From Nymphaea colorata (lineage: Eukaryota; Streptophyta; Magnoliopsida; Nymphaeales; Nymphaeaceae): a stretch of DNA of 64,000 nt. Positions 12,124-23,165 of this stretch are shown here, piece after piece. Location: NCBI RefSeq assembly GCF_008831285.2, contig NC_045148.1:21881002-21945001 (forward strand), read 5' to 3'. Made by a program: the position numbers and the translations under genes. The stretch's first letter is position 1. Every line of letters starts with the position of its first letter. The notes beneath the pieces were generated by a model. The model did no database searches, was not told the origin of the DNA, and saw nothing but the letters and a program-made list of their open reading frames with translations.

Positions 12124-12362
12124 TAATAGCATTAGTTCGAATTTATCGAGTTTGTCAAGCCTTAATCAAGTCGATATATTCAAATGAGTTTGTCGAGCCT
12201 TAATCGAGTCGAGCTCCAACTCAACACGTAACTATTGGGTCAAGCTCGAGCTGCTGCCATCGAGCTACTCTCGAGCCAAGCCGAGACAAGCTCGAGGCTT
12301 CATTAGTCGACCCGAGATCAGCTAACTGAAGTCGGCTCGACTCAGCTTGTGTTCACCTCTAC
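12124..12362. repeat. GAGCTCGAGC-type short dispersed element
   Basis: Contains repeated GTCGAGCCTTAATCGAGTCG, AAGCTCGAGCTGC and CGAGACAAGCTCGAGGC words, and ends with GTGTTCACCTCTACC. This composition resembles small non-autonomous plant elements with GAGGTG(A/T)ACAC termini. The left terminus was not located, so the class is a guess. Confidence 0.4.
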
Positions 12363-12785
12363 CATAAGTCCTCAAATATTTGATTCTTTTTTGTTACCAT
12401 TTGCATCCTAGTCAGTTTTGCACATAAGCAGAACGTGAATAGTGGATGCAGTCTCACAATCCAGAAGGTGAGTCCTTCTCTTACTCACTGGGCCTCCTTT
12501 CCATTTTTTTTTAAAAAATTCTCAGTCAGCTTCTTTTGCAGCTTGTTAATGCTGAGGTTTTGAACCAAATAGTTCTCTTTCATTGATGCTATTATCTATT
12601 GTTCTAATGGTGTCTCTTTTTGTTCTCCACTCACCATGTGTCCTCTTCAAGCAACTATAGATACTTGAAAAAAGTTATTTTTTTCGAATTTTGTTGCAAA
12701 ATAAGAACCAAGGTTTCAAGGTAACAAGTTTTGTGCATAGTTTTGCTCAAATCATTTAATATTCACAACCATTTCTCATTGCAGA

Positions 12786-13141
12786 TGTAATGACCATGTG
12801 TCTTCAAATCCTAGTTTTTGTATCTGATCATGTCAGGCATGATCACAACAGTTACTTTGCTCACAGTCTGCCCTCAAATCCTAGTTTTTGTATCTGAAAA
12901 TGTGTTGGAAATCCTTGTTTCTTTATCCAACAATTCTCTTTTAGCTTTTATATTGTTTGCTCATGAGAATTCAAGACAAATTGATCTAGACATTCTTTTC
13001 TTCATGATCATTGCCTACCCCATCATGATCAAACTTTGTGCTGTTAAGCTGCATCATGCACAAAACATGCATGATACAGCAGCCATGGCCAGTGCGCAAG
13101 CTAAAGCCAAGTTTTATGGCCTCCATGTCATTTCAGACTAG
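12786..13141 (+). other. Splice-bounded open stretch, unidentified
   Basis: A good acceptor (TTTCTCATTGCAG) ends at 12785, and a good donor (CAGAAG|GTGAGT) lies at about 12466-12467 upstream, which suggests a former gene. The open frame from 12818 is hydrophobic with alanine-rich AAMASAQAKAK near its end, and stops at 13141. The phrase TCAAATCCTAGTTTTTGTATCTGA is repeated within it (12802 and 12873). I do not recognise the product. Confidence 0.25.
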
Positions 13142-13440
13142 CTGCAAAATAAGGCTTGGAATGTTAGTAGATTGTCATCCTCTCTAACAAGCCAAAGCAG
13201 GTCAGGCTTGGGTAGACAGAGAGGACCATTGGAAGACCACCATGGCCGTCACAGCTCACCAGGCTATCCTTCGACCACTCCATGAAGTTTGTGTTGCCTG
13301 GAGGTTAAAGAAGTCCACGGATGATGAGCATTAGGTGCATGTCTGTTAATTGGTTTTTATGTCAATTGTGTAACTCAATTTCCATTTTGTAGATAATATT
13401 ATTGGGATAATACAAAATTTTGTTTGTATATATTAATGAT

Positions 13441-13502
13441 GTTGTGTGTGTGTGTGTATATGTATATATACACGTGTGTGTGTGTATATATATATATATT
13501 AT
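13441..13502. repeat. GT/TA microsatellite
   Basis: Alternating (GT)n, (TA)n, (GT)n and (TA)n runs with a CACG interruption. A simple sequence repeat. Confidence 0.9.
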
Positions 13503-13922
13503 GAGGACACAGTGGCAGCATCAATATCCTGGGTGAGAAAACATGGATTTCATCAGTATAAGTTGGTGTCTAGTCATATGACTAGTACCAAGTTAAAAAT
13601 ACGAAGGCATTACTTGCATGAACTATTTTGCCTTGTCATACAGGGTCAACTGCACTAGTAAAGACTTTGAAGCAGTTGGGAACTGTGGAGATAATCATCT
13701 ACGTTCCATTTTGATGGAAGAAAATGATTACTCAAGAAGAAAGAAGAAATTCAAAAATTACTCTACTGTACTGCGCAAGCACCAAGCAAAGGACCCAATA
13801 GGAAAATAGAAGGGAAAGTTGCAACAAAACCATCTGTCTCTCTACTGTGAAACGTTTTTCTGTGTCAGCTCCAAATACCATCAAGTCGTTCCTCTTTAGA
13901 GTATGGTGGCACTTTTCCTTAG

Positions 13923-14165
13923 TCACTTGCTCTGGCGACACCCAATTATCAATTTCCCCTTAATCTCTTGTTCTCCTCCTTCCGCCTCTTCACTGTCTTC
14001 AGATTTTTCGGATTCGTTAGAATCAGTGGTGTCCTCTGTTTCATCCACCTCTTCTTCCTCCTCTTCCAAGTCATTGCTGCATTCAGATTCATCGGAGTCG
14101 AGGGCCTTTTTCTGCTTCTTATTCCTCTTCGAAATGGTCGACACCATCAGATTCTCTTGAATCAT
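13923..14165 (-). other. Acidic, serine-rich open frame, unidentified (possible exon relic)
   Basis: An 80-codon minus-strand frame encodes a basic KRNKKQKKA patch, then a run dominated by Asp, Glu and Ser (DSDESE, LEEEEEEVDETEDTTDSNES, EKSEDSEEAEGG). Such acidic-basic low-complexity tails are common in nucleolar and chromatin proteins but do not identify a family. Another minus frame just upstream (about 14166-14200, KRPKRGIDDSRESDG) looks like the same protein style, which suggests a frameshift. Downstream another frame offers SPEQVTKEKCHH. It is probably a decayed exon, but chance cannot be excluded for low-complexity sequence. Confidence 0.3.
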
Positions 14166-14654
14166 CTATTCCCCTCTTGGGTCGCTTCTTCTAACTGCTT
14201 CTTCCTCCTTCTCACCCTCCTCATCCTGGTGGTGGAGGTTACGCACAATTCTTATGTAAGCTCTGCAATGGCGATTCACTGGTTCATATACATGTGTTAA
14301 AGCAAATTTCTTACACATTTTGTGCCCAAGGAATCAGACCATGCCCAAAAATTGACAAAGCTACTTGAGAAAATTGAAAAAAGAAAAACAGGAGACTGCT
14401 AAATTGAAGAATAAATTAGGTAACTCAAGTGAACTTTTTGTTCCTTTGACTATTGAACAAAGTGTTGGTATGTGGAAGAAAAGAAAAATGTGTTTGGAAG
14501 GTAACAAAACAATAGAAGAATCATTCAGAATTATGAGTAGAATGAAATGGATAAAAAAAATAGCTAGATTCTTTAATGCAAGTTCCCTTACATTTAATTT
14601 AGCTAGAAGTCCTTATTAAAGATAAATATTTAAGATTTCTATTTTAAAATAAAA

Positions 14655-14725
14655 AACGTTTAAGAGGCTGGTGTGGGCAGCTGGCCACACCAGCCACAAT
14701 GTGGCTATGCCACTGTTTTCGGGGA
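14655..14725 (+). repeat. Short palindromic dispersed motif (copy 1 of 4)
   Basis: AGGCTGGTGTGGGCAGCTGG is followed by CCACACCAGCC and CCACAATGTGGCTATGCCACTG. The first part is an inverted repeat able to form a hairpin (GGTGTGG/CCACACC). Related copies are at about 30360, 32602 and 52833. It probably marks the end of a transposon family, since AT-rich sequence always precedes it. Confidence 0.55.
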
Positions 14726-14729
14726 TCGA

Positions 14730-17510
14730 GATTCGACCAACTCATCCACATTCTCTGTTTCCGCAAATCCACCCATGTTTGCCTTCATAGGTTTCGAAGA
14801 ACTGTTTTCAGTGATTCCTAAAACCGTAAAAAATCAGTTACCAAACAACTGAATAAGATAGATGATTCAATGGTTGATTTCCCCACTATAAAAAAGAATG
14901 TGGAGTGAACAAAAAAATAAATATGAGAGATTTCATCTCCTAACACAATTTCTCATGTTATTTTAGAAGGTGGCTTATGGTTTTTCAGTTAATTCTCTTT
15001 ATATATGAACAGAAAAAGGAAATGTATCTTAACCTATTCTTTCTTAGTTGATATGTGTCTTTTTAAATGTGTCTAAAATACTTAAAGAAAATGCACTTTC
15101 TTATTTGACCACAAAATAAGTCATGAAGTTATCCAACGTTGAGAAAGTCGACACATCGAATTCTGATTTTTTCTACTTTTACAATTTTCAAGGTCCAAGC
15201 AAACACAAATTTAGCAGATATATATGCACCGTTTTGGCATTTCAATGCCAATGCATTTAAATAAAATTTGATAAAAAAGTGTCATATATATGTTTGTTAG
15301 ATTATCACATAAGATCATCAAGTTTGACACATATTTTGGAAGCCAAATAGACTTTGCTAAATAATGACACACATTACAGGACATGGACAGATTCTTTTAT
15401 ATAATTCCAATTTCTCTATGTCACTGGCTTGTGCGCCCAGCTGACAAATATTTTCATAAAAAAAATTGGATGGCTAAATTTTCTTGCATTTTGCTATTTT
15501 CGTTTAAAGATAAGGTGCTCGTTGGATGTGTACAGTTGAACAAATTAATGAGATTTACGTATCCAACCATAATCAAATGCATTTCTAAATTTTGAGAAAT
15601 GGTAGTCTAAACCTATGAGCTTAAAGAGTTGAAAGGAGGCGATGGCCATGATAAGAAAGGGAATGAGAAAAAGAGAAAGAGGCAAAAATATTTTCAATCC
15701 ACCCACTTTGTTTATTTAGATCAACATAAGGAAATTAATATAACAAATCCTTGACACACAATCGTCCTTGTGCAAGACTTTCCTACATGTTAAGTAATTT
15801 ATTTACAATAAACTCACATATATGTTAACAAAATTTTGGGTATCTAATTAAAAGGTCTTAATCGGAGACGATTTTTTTTTTTATTTGTCGCTACAAAGAT
15901 TTTAACTATTTATATTCAACTACCAATGGGTTAGTCTACATCCCCAGGAGGCTGTTTTGGTTGGCCTTTGACCAGATTCCATAGTGTTCACGCTCCTAAC
16001 CATATTATAACAAGATGTCCAACGCCTTATGGTTTCGAAATGCAAATGTTTTCAAATATAATGAGAAAATCAAGTCTTCTAAGGTCACAAAAATCATCAG
16101 CATTAAGTAGGTTTATACCAGAAGTGTTTTCTTGTGGGATGTAAATTTCATTTATTGGACTTTAAGATGACAAATGTATGTATAACTTGTGGCGGTGGTG
16201 GTGATGATAACTGTTACAGAACTATATCGGTGGTTCAGACACTTGCTATAGAGCTATACTGGGGATGATACACAAAGATCTAAACCGGTGCGTTGTTTCA
16301 CCCCTAATGCTCGCATATAGCAGTAGACCTATAATGGTGCAGCTCGCATATAGAGGCAGGTAGGCATGCGCATCGAAGGCCCTCTCCCTCCGGCAAGCTC
16401 GTCTCTCTCTCCCTCTTTGATTCCTTTGTATATTTTTCTATTTTTTATCACCTATATTTTTTGTTTCTATTTCTTCACATGGTTATACATATTTATTTCA
16501 TCAATTGACACCGATAGCAGCAATTGCTGCATCTTTTACTGAAATCAATGCCAAATTTGAAAATCGGGTGCCTAATGGAAACAAGCCTTTCATTTGAACA
16601 TCCAACCATCCACTAATGAAAGCAAAGCTACCGTAACCTGAAATCGATGCCAAATTTGAAATTGGACATACAAACAACAAGCAGAGAGGTGGAGGCGGAA
16701 CACAGGCATCGAACTCGCACCTAATAATTCCCCAAAATATTCAGGTGAACCTGAATTTTTATGTGAGAAACAATAGAATCCAGCACCTCCGCAACAACAT
16801 TGCTTGGCAGTATCTTATCCTCCCCAATACTACGTCAAAATGAAGAAGATTGAAGCGGAAAACATGAAGCATACCAAACTTGAGTCCTAAATTATAAGAA
16901 ACGTAAATAAAGAACAATTTCATTCTGCATCTAGAAGACCTTTGAACTTCACCTACCATGCGTACATTGACTCCCGACAAAAAAACGAAGAACAAAATAA
17001 TCTAACATGAACCTTTAACAAAATAGCGGCGCAAACCATAACTTCTGATTCAATTAAGCACTAGAATTGAGGAAAAAAAAACTATTCAGAATCGTTGCTC
17101 GAAACAAAAAAAAAATGGAAACCCAACAGGCGAAGGAAAGTTAAAAATGAGTTAAAAAAAGAAAAATAATAATAAATATACAAGTAGAAATGGAAATTTA
17201 GAAAGCCAGAAAGAACAAACGAAACACAATGAACCCAAAAAAGAAAGAAATTGAAAAATGAAACATACCTTCCAAGGATGCCTATATCCTTAATGCGCAA
17301 GCGATTTCCACAGACTCATGAAAATTTCACGAAAGTTTGCAGCAGAATCAAGATCAGGATAGTAACGCTCTAGCGTCGTCCAATCGACGCAACTTAACAG
17401 AGAAAATTCTCCATGTGGACAAAGAAAATGTTGTCATGAACCTAAGCAATCAGTTCTTCAATCTAGAGAGAGATACCATGATCATAAATCACATGCAGAA
17501 GCTAACAGAA
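14730..17510. other. Sparse non-coding DNA
   Basis: About 2.8 kb with poly-A/T tracts and short open frames of low-complexity, hydrophobic translation (for example 15383-15595 and 16759-17300) that match nothing known to me. GCTCGCATATAG words near 16312 and 16342 suggest part of a small inverted-repeat element. Confidence 0.4.
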
Positions 17511-17740
17511 ATGGGTTACCTTCTTGATACGTTCATGATGATCTGTATCGGAGACCACACCATTGGGATTGTCGAGATCTGCAAGAATCTCCGTCAACTC
17601 ACCCTTCATTGTTCATCGATGCCCTTTCAGTTCCCCTCTCGATTTTTCCCCTTCGTGGTGATGACAATGGTCAAATGCCCATAATTGAAAATTGAAGAAC
17701 TTCATGGAGGCCTGGTCAATCAAGATGATCAAGTAGGAGT
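17511..17740 (-). other. Exon-like minus-strand segment, unidentified
   Basis: One reading frame runs through NEANSYLIILIDQASMKFFN, a histidine-rich CHHHEGEKSRGELKG, one stop codon, then MKGELTEILADLDNPNGVV SDTDHHERIKK. It ends at a clean AAG|GTAACC donor. A TCTCTCTCTAG acceptor lies just downstream, but it gives only a few codons before a stop. The composition looks like real protein, and the internal stop suggests decay. It lies downstream, on the same strand, of the exon set at 18005-19020 and could be a later exon of that gene or a separate one. I do not recognise the family. Confidence 0.3.
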
Positions 17741-18004
17741 TCGCCTCATTAATTGAAAGGCAATAAGATCTACTGGCACTTGGGCACCCTCATACTTTCC
17801 TATACTTGGGACTTGAGGGTGACTGAGTCCACATCCACTGTTTGCAAGCACAGCAAAACTTTACTAGAACACAGCTCTCAACAAGGGTATTATCAAATCC
17901 TTGAAATCATATCCCATGCTCACTGAGCACAAATTCGTGCACCCAGAAGGCATTGGTCTCATTTGGTTAGGCTTCTGGCCACCAAGCAATGTGATGGCTT
18001 GAGC

Positions 18005-19020
18005 CTATGGCTCATGGCATGCCATCCATGGGGAAATGAACAAGCATCCCAGGCAAATCCAATCCCGACCTCTATAAAGAAAGTGCTCTTCATCGAGCTC
18101 GACAGTTTCTGAAGGAACAGGGTTGTAGATGTGAATGTTCGGGACAGGGTGAAGGCTGTGGTAGAGATGAGCCCGCTCTAACTGAAATGAACAGAAATGC
18201 AGAAACTAAGAAAAATTAAAACAGATTCACAGATTTCTTGCACTCATAATTTGAATTCTCTGAATACCAGCCTGCAGAGATTATCAATTGCTGCACCAAG
18301 CCCAATAAATACCCTTTGTAACAGATCCAGCTCCAAACCTGCCCACAACCATTTAGATAAAAATAGCTAAATGAACAAAGAAAAGAAATTGAATCAACTT
18401 GAACCTCAAAACCACCTTAAAAGGTCAACCCTCTAAATTTTCAAGTATTGGAAAAGACTAGAGCAAGATACAACATGAATAGATGTAGATCCCTACCTTG
18501 ATGGTGGCTTGGCATAAGTTTGAGTGATCTAGAAATACATCGGCAATCATTTATCTGCCACCTATGATTTAAAAAACAAAAAGCAAGAAAATTACACAAC
18601 CTTTCACTACAACAATTTTAAATTTTCAAAACCTTCATTAAATGTGTTTCTGGCTGCAAAATATAAAAGAGGGGGAAAACGTTGGAACCTAAAAAGGAGG
18701 CATTTTAGCCATCTCATTTTTACCTTACGAAAAATCCATTGCCGATGGGTCCACACAACTGCAACAGGTTTGATACTTAGTTATTTCAGCTAAACAACTT
18801 CTAACTTGTAGAATTCCTACAAAGGTTCTTGTTCTACAAATGTCAAATAAAAAACAATGGTTGACAAAAAGTCTACATTATGATGGATTAATTTTAAATT
18901 TCAATAGATTAACAGAATACTAACATTTTGGGAAGATGATACCAGGAGATCCGGATAAAGTTACTGCACATCATCCATCATATATGGAACACTTTGGCAG
19001 TCATCAACAGGCACTTTAGC
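18005..19020 (-). CDS. Unidentified gene, five phase-compatible exons
   Basis: Five minus-strand blocks join in one open frame with GT-AG borders: 19020-18965, 18758-18729, 18561-18497, 18338-18268 and 18181-18005. The joined product, about 130 residues, includes AKVPVDDCQSVPYMMDDV, SWQINDCRCISRSLKLMP, LQRVFIGLGAAIDNLCRL, then LERAHLYHSLHPVPNIHIYN PVPSETVELDEEHFL and ends at a TAG at 18005. Phase agreement over four introns is unlikely by chance, so this is probably a real or recently decayed gene. The start lies further upstream and was not found. No known domain is recognised. Exon 2 uses donor GTAAGG; a competing donor five bases on would leave an in-frame stop. I do not know whether it is expressed or intact. 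Confidence 0.45.
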
Positions 19021-19352
19021 CTGAACATTGTGAGCCCAGCCCAAAATTTAATTGAAGGGAAGGATAGAAACTGATTGTGAATTCAATTTGACCAGATCAA
19101 TCATTCTGTTTGTGGTTGACTTGCTCAATTCTGGAACAGTTTGTTTGAAACTGATTTATCAATGCTTTCAGTCAATCTTTGACCTTGTAAAAATTGAGTC
19201 ATTTTACCCATGCTCAAGGCAAATCAGATGTTATTCAAAGTTATTCCCCACAACTCATCTCGCTAATCTCATTAACTGAACTCAAATATCCAGCAACCAT
19301 CTGCTGATCTCTCTCTCTCTCTCTCTTACTATGTTACTTCCAGCATTTCAGG

Positions 19353-19801
19353 ACCCACTCTTTGCTTTAAGAAATACTATAAAAAATGTTTTAACAAAAT
19401 ACTATAAAAAATTATGACTTGACCAAATAAGTGGTCAAGCCACCCTGGGAAACCAAGGTCAGACGATCCACATGTTTGCAAACTATGATATATAGACTAG
19501 GACCATGAAACTAACATGCTTAATTGGTGGTTATTATTTAAACAAGTTTAACATTGATGAATACAAAAACAAATAGTTCATTAGCATTACCCACTCTTTG
19601 TTTTAAGAAATACTACACAAAATTATGACTTGACCAAATAAGTGGTCAAGTCACCCTGGGAATCCAAGGCCAGACGATCCACATGTTTGCCAACTATGAT
19701 ATATAGACTAGGACCATGAAACTAACATGCTTAATTGGTGGTTATTATTTAAACAAGTTCAACATTGATGAATACAAAAACAAATAGTTCATTAGCATTA
19801 C
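19353..19801 (+). repeat. Tandem duplication, two units of about 215-235 bp
   Basis: CCCACTCTTTG(C/T)TTTAAGAAATACTA starts both halves (about 19352 and 19588). Both then run almost identically through TTATGACTTGACCAAATAAG, GGTCAAG(C/T)CACCCTGGGAA, GATCCACATGTTTGC and ACAAATAGTTCATTAGCATT. The first unit carries an extra internal AATACTATAAAAAA duplication. The units are nearly identical, so the event is recent. Confidence 0.9.
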
Positions 19802-20844
19802 CTTATAAATAGATGTTGAAAGTCAGTTGCTCCTAGTGGTACTAAACAAATGGGCTTAATGGTGGCACTAAACAAACAGACATAAAGAATGTCTAATGGG
19901 AGGAGAACAGCTTTGCATCTACATTTGTCTCCCCATGTTACTTATTGTCTTTCACTTTTGACAATGTAGATGCACTTTGCCATAGTGACATGTACTTTTG
20001 AGAGGACTAATGGTCCAAAAGCATACAAGAATTGTGACTAGTGTCTGATTACACAAACATACATGCATACAAACACACAGACTCAAAATAGCAAATATCA
20101 TTTTCCATGTCCTACACCTATGTTGAGCTGCATGATACATACACAGGTGTGGATCTTTTCCAGGCGAATCATTATGACATAGACCTATATAGTCCAAACT
20201 CATAGCCCAAGATTAACGTCCCATTTACATCCCTACTCCTGAAGCAACATTCTTTCCCAACTAGAAACTGCCATGGACAACACTACCTAGACTTCCTAGA
20301 TAGTTAAGTATTTACTTATGTCAATTTATTGATATTCCACTTCCAAGAGACTGGCGACTTCAAGTAGAGTATACAATGTATGGGGCTAACTGAATACTCC
20401 TTAAAATTGAGTTTCGTATAATTCTCTCTTTCTTGGTTTTTCTTTCCAACACTGGCTGATGCAAGAGCATGACAGTGAACACGAAAGAAATCATAAGATT
20501 GTCAAATACCTTATATGTAGTAGCCTAAAATAGCACATGTACATACATATTTGGGACTAGACTTGATCAGATTTTATTTATCAAAAGAATGGAGTAAAAA
20601 CATTGAAAAATGAAAACCAAGCAAATAAGTCAACAAAGCTCCTAAACAACCCATGCTACAACAAAAGTGAGAACTAAAGATGACAAGCCTTGTCTAGAAA
20701 ACTAGTGAAACATAAAATAAAAGAAAAAGATTGAACTATAAAATCAAACCAACAATTGCCCAACTCAACAAAACTAAAATCTAACCAACTCATAAGTCAA
20801 GTACAACACATAGATATTGGACTGGAGTAACCCTGAGAGCGTTG
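19802..20844. other. Non-coding DNA, nothing recognised
   Basis: AT-rich sequence with no recognisable exon, RNA gene or repeat boundary. Its last part abuts the LTR-like block that begins near 20845. Confidence 0.4.
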
Positions 20845-21945
20845 TGGTTCCAACGAACCCAAGCTCGACCAGAACCGTCGCCAGAGCCGCTAGAATCTCT
20901 AGATTTCTGGCCGCCTTCCCCCGCTGCGATTTCTTCTTTAGCGTGAGGAGCAGGCCAACCGACCACCGTCTCACACATTCAAAAATTTGGCATTACCTCT
21001 TCAATCATCTGTTCAACTCGGGATTGCACAAGAAGCATCATCTGGGAGTCCTCTCTCCAACGCATCAAAGTTGGCCAGAATATGGCGATTCCCGCTCACC
21101 TGTTGGCGTCCTGTGCACGAAACAACCCGACATTTACCACTTCCAACTTTGAAAAAGCAGCATTGATTCCACAGACCCCCTTTCATTGGGAAATCAGACG
21201 TGCAGCATTGCCTGGGACTTCTACTTCTAACGCACCGGTGCTCGACCAGAACTGATGCCAGAGCCGATTGGAATTGAAGCTTTTTTGGTCCCCTGTTTCT
21301 GAGACTGTAGACCCTGTTGCAGCAGAACGTGTATTTGTTCACAGGGCCATAAATTTGGATTCTCGTGTTGGAAGTCTGCAAGAGTGAGCTCGTCATCTTG
21401 ATTACTTCCTCACGGTTCCAACAAACCATAGCACGAGGAAATCCAAGTAGAAACCCAAAATTTGTAGAGGTGTGACGCTGCACCTGTTCCTGCGCTACTG
21501 TCTCTGTGACTACAGAAATCACATCTCTGATCCGTAGATCATATCTTCGGATTCCAGTGCAGGTAGATGCAAGAGTGAGATCTTCATTACACTGACAGTC
21601 GTGCAATTCCAATGAGCCATAGAACAAGCGAATCGGAGCCGCAAGCGTGAACCTGTAGAATAGTGAAGTTGCCCCTGTCCGTTGGTAGAAGTCTGCTACT
21701 ACTGTTGGTGTAGTTGGGACGATAGGGAGTCATGGCTGAAGTGTCATGAGTAAGAGGTAGGACTGGGTCGGGAAACTCTATAACCAATCGGGCGTTGTTG
21801 TAAGGCCAGGGTCATGTCTGGCTGGGCATTGCTCGTAACAAGGAGTTAACCTCTCTTAGTTCAGCTTTTGGTAGCCATTTCCGAAGGTAATCCAAGGCGG
21901 TAGCGTCTGCTTGGCAGCGCCTCGGCCGGGTGGTCATATCATTAG
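20845..21945 (+). mobile_element. LTR-like block A
   Basis: Homologous to 25826-26785. Both start with GGTTCCAACGA(A/G)CCCAAGCTCGAC and share GCGATTTCTTCTTTAGCGT, AGGAGCAGGCC, CAACGCACCGGTGCTCGACC-like boxes, a GGGCCATAA-TTTGGATTC segment and a GGTTCCAACAAACCATAGCA box. Each ends just before a Met-tRNA primer-binding site, which is where an LTR should end. Within the block the phrase 'CCAACG(C)ACCGGTGCTCGACC-GAAC' recurs in degenerate form, so the LTR itself is internally repetitive. The true 5' end and target duplication were not found. Open frames inside are chance. Confidence 0.6.
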
Positions 21946-21957
21946 TGGTATCAGAGC
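21946..21957 (+). promoter_or_regulatory. Retrotransposon primer-binding site (initiator Met-tRNA)
   Basis: TGGTATCAGAGC is the exact 12-mer complementary to the 3' end of plant initiator methionine tRNA, the usual minus-strand primer of plant LTR retrotransposons. It follows the putative LTR end ...CATATCA by a few bases and sets the element's orientation as plus. Confidence 0.8.
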
Positions 21958-22149
21958 ATAGGCACACCCACGATGACTCCAAAACACATTAGAAGATTGG
22001 CCCCTGCAACGTGGGAGAGACCCTTGAAGATTCCTCATAATCTTTAATATGGGACTAAACATTCGAGGTGTTACAGGTTCGACCTGCACAAACAAGGTTT
22101 GCTACAAATGTTTTGATTGTACAGGGTATAGTCAAGCAAAGAAATCCTC

Positions 22150-23165
22150 TCAGGCAGATGTTTTAAGTGATGATTGGGCTGCATATCCACATGCCTATAA
22201 AAGAAAGACCACGACAGTTGTGGATACCATATTCAATGCTGACTTTTGGGAATCATGTGTGAACTTATTGAAGATTTGTGTACCTCTAGTGAAAGTCCTT
22301 AGATTAGTTGACAATGAAGATAAACCCTCTATTGGATATTTATATAGGCTATGACCATAATAAAAGAGGCCATTAGGGATAATATGAAGGGATAAAAAAA
22401 GTTGTATGTGCCTATATGGAAGATTATAGATGAAAGGTGGTCTAGCCATCTTCATCGCCCACTTCATGCAGCAGCCTACTACCTAAGTCCTGCTATTAGA
22501 TATCTTCCCACTTTTAAGAAGAACTGAGAGGTCGAGTATGGCATGTTGGATTGTATTGAGATATTAGTAAGTGATTATAGAGAACAAGAAGCTATCCATG
22601 TGTCGATCAACAAATATGATACTGGTTCTGGTAGCATGGGGACGGAGACAACAATTCGATGCAGGTCATCTTTGTGTCCAGGTATTTCACAAAGGGACAT
22701 TATACTTTTTTTCCATCTGTTATTAGATTTGTGGTGGGATAGGTTTGGGCTTGATTTTCCAGAATTAACAAAGCTTGTAATGAGAATCCTCAACCAAACA
22801 TGTAGTGCAACTGGATGTGAAGAAAATTGGAGTGTATTTCAGCACATCCACAGCAAGAAAAGGAATAGGCTGGAACATAAAAGTTTGAATGACCTTGTTT
22901 ACGTTCGTTATAATATGAAGTTGAGACAAAGTAAATTAAATACATCTGTTATGCAAAATAGCCAATTCTAATACATATTTTAATTTTTAGCAATTTGTTA
23001 GTTTTTTCTCTTGTTACACTTTAGGCAAATAGAAGAAACATCTACGAGGAAGCATCACACTCAATATGATCCTATCAGCCTTGACCATTTTGATGTATTA
23101 GATTCTTGGGTTGAAGAAGAACCATCCTCAATCCTTGAAGAGGATGATCTTGATTGTTGAACATT
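22150..23165 (+). pseudogene. hAT-family transposase, C-terminal half, degenerate
   Basis: DDWAAYPHAYKRKTTTVVDT is followed by NADFWESCVNLLKICVPLVK and VLRLVDNEDKPSIGYLY, the segment before the dimerisation region in plant hAT transposases. Then come LHAAAYYLSPAIRY and the hAT C-terminal dimerisation domain: LWWDRFGLDFPELTKLVMRI, then CSATGCEENWSVFQHIHSKK RNRLEHKSLNDLVYVRYNMK. After an intron-like gap (about 22970-23030) the tail HTQYDPISLDHFDVLDSWVE EEPSSILEEDDLD follows. Stops interrupt at about 22352-22365, after MKG near 22394, and after KKN near 22525; the stretch around 22640-22720 seems frame-shifted. The zinc finger and catalytic N-terminal part are absent. The element is dead. It lies just behind the primer-binding site, so it probably inserted into the LTR element. 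Confidence 0.85.

Noticed and set aside
12818-13141. Possible metal or cation transporter segment
   Set aside because: Hydrophobic stretches and an alanine-rich part gave a vague resemblance, but no family motif could be aligned, so no function is claimed.
13903-14300. Plus-strand serine- and phenylalanine-rich open frames
   Set aside because: They are antisense shadows of the acidic minus-strand frame; codon bias of GAA/GAT repeats gives Ser/Phe-rich translations on the other strand.
21013-21627. A 204-codon minus-strand open frame, the longest uninterrupted frame outside the Copia region
   Set aside because: It lies wholly inside LTR-like block A, is Cys/Arg-rich without domain similarity, and is not kept open in the homologous block B.
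21946-21957. TGGTATCAGAGC taken as part of a tRNA gene
   Set aside because: No acceptor, D or anticodon arms can be built around it; its place right after an LTR end identifies a primer-binding site.
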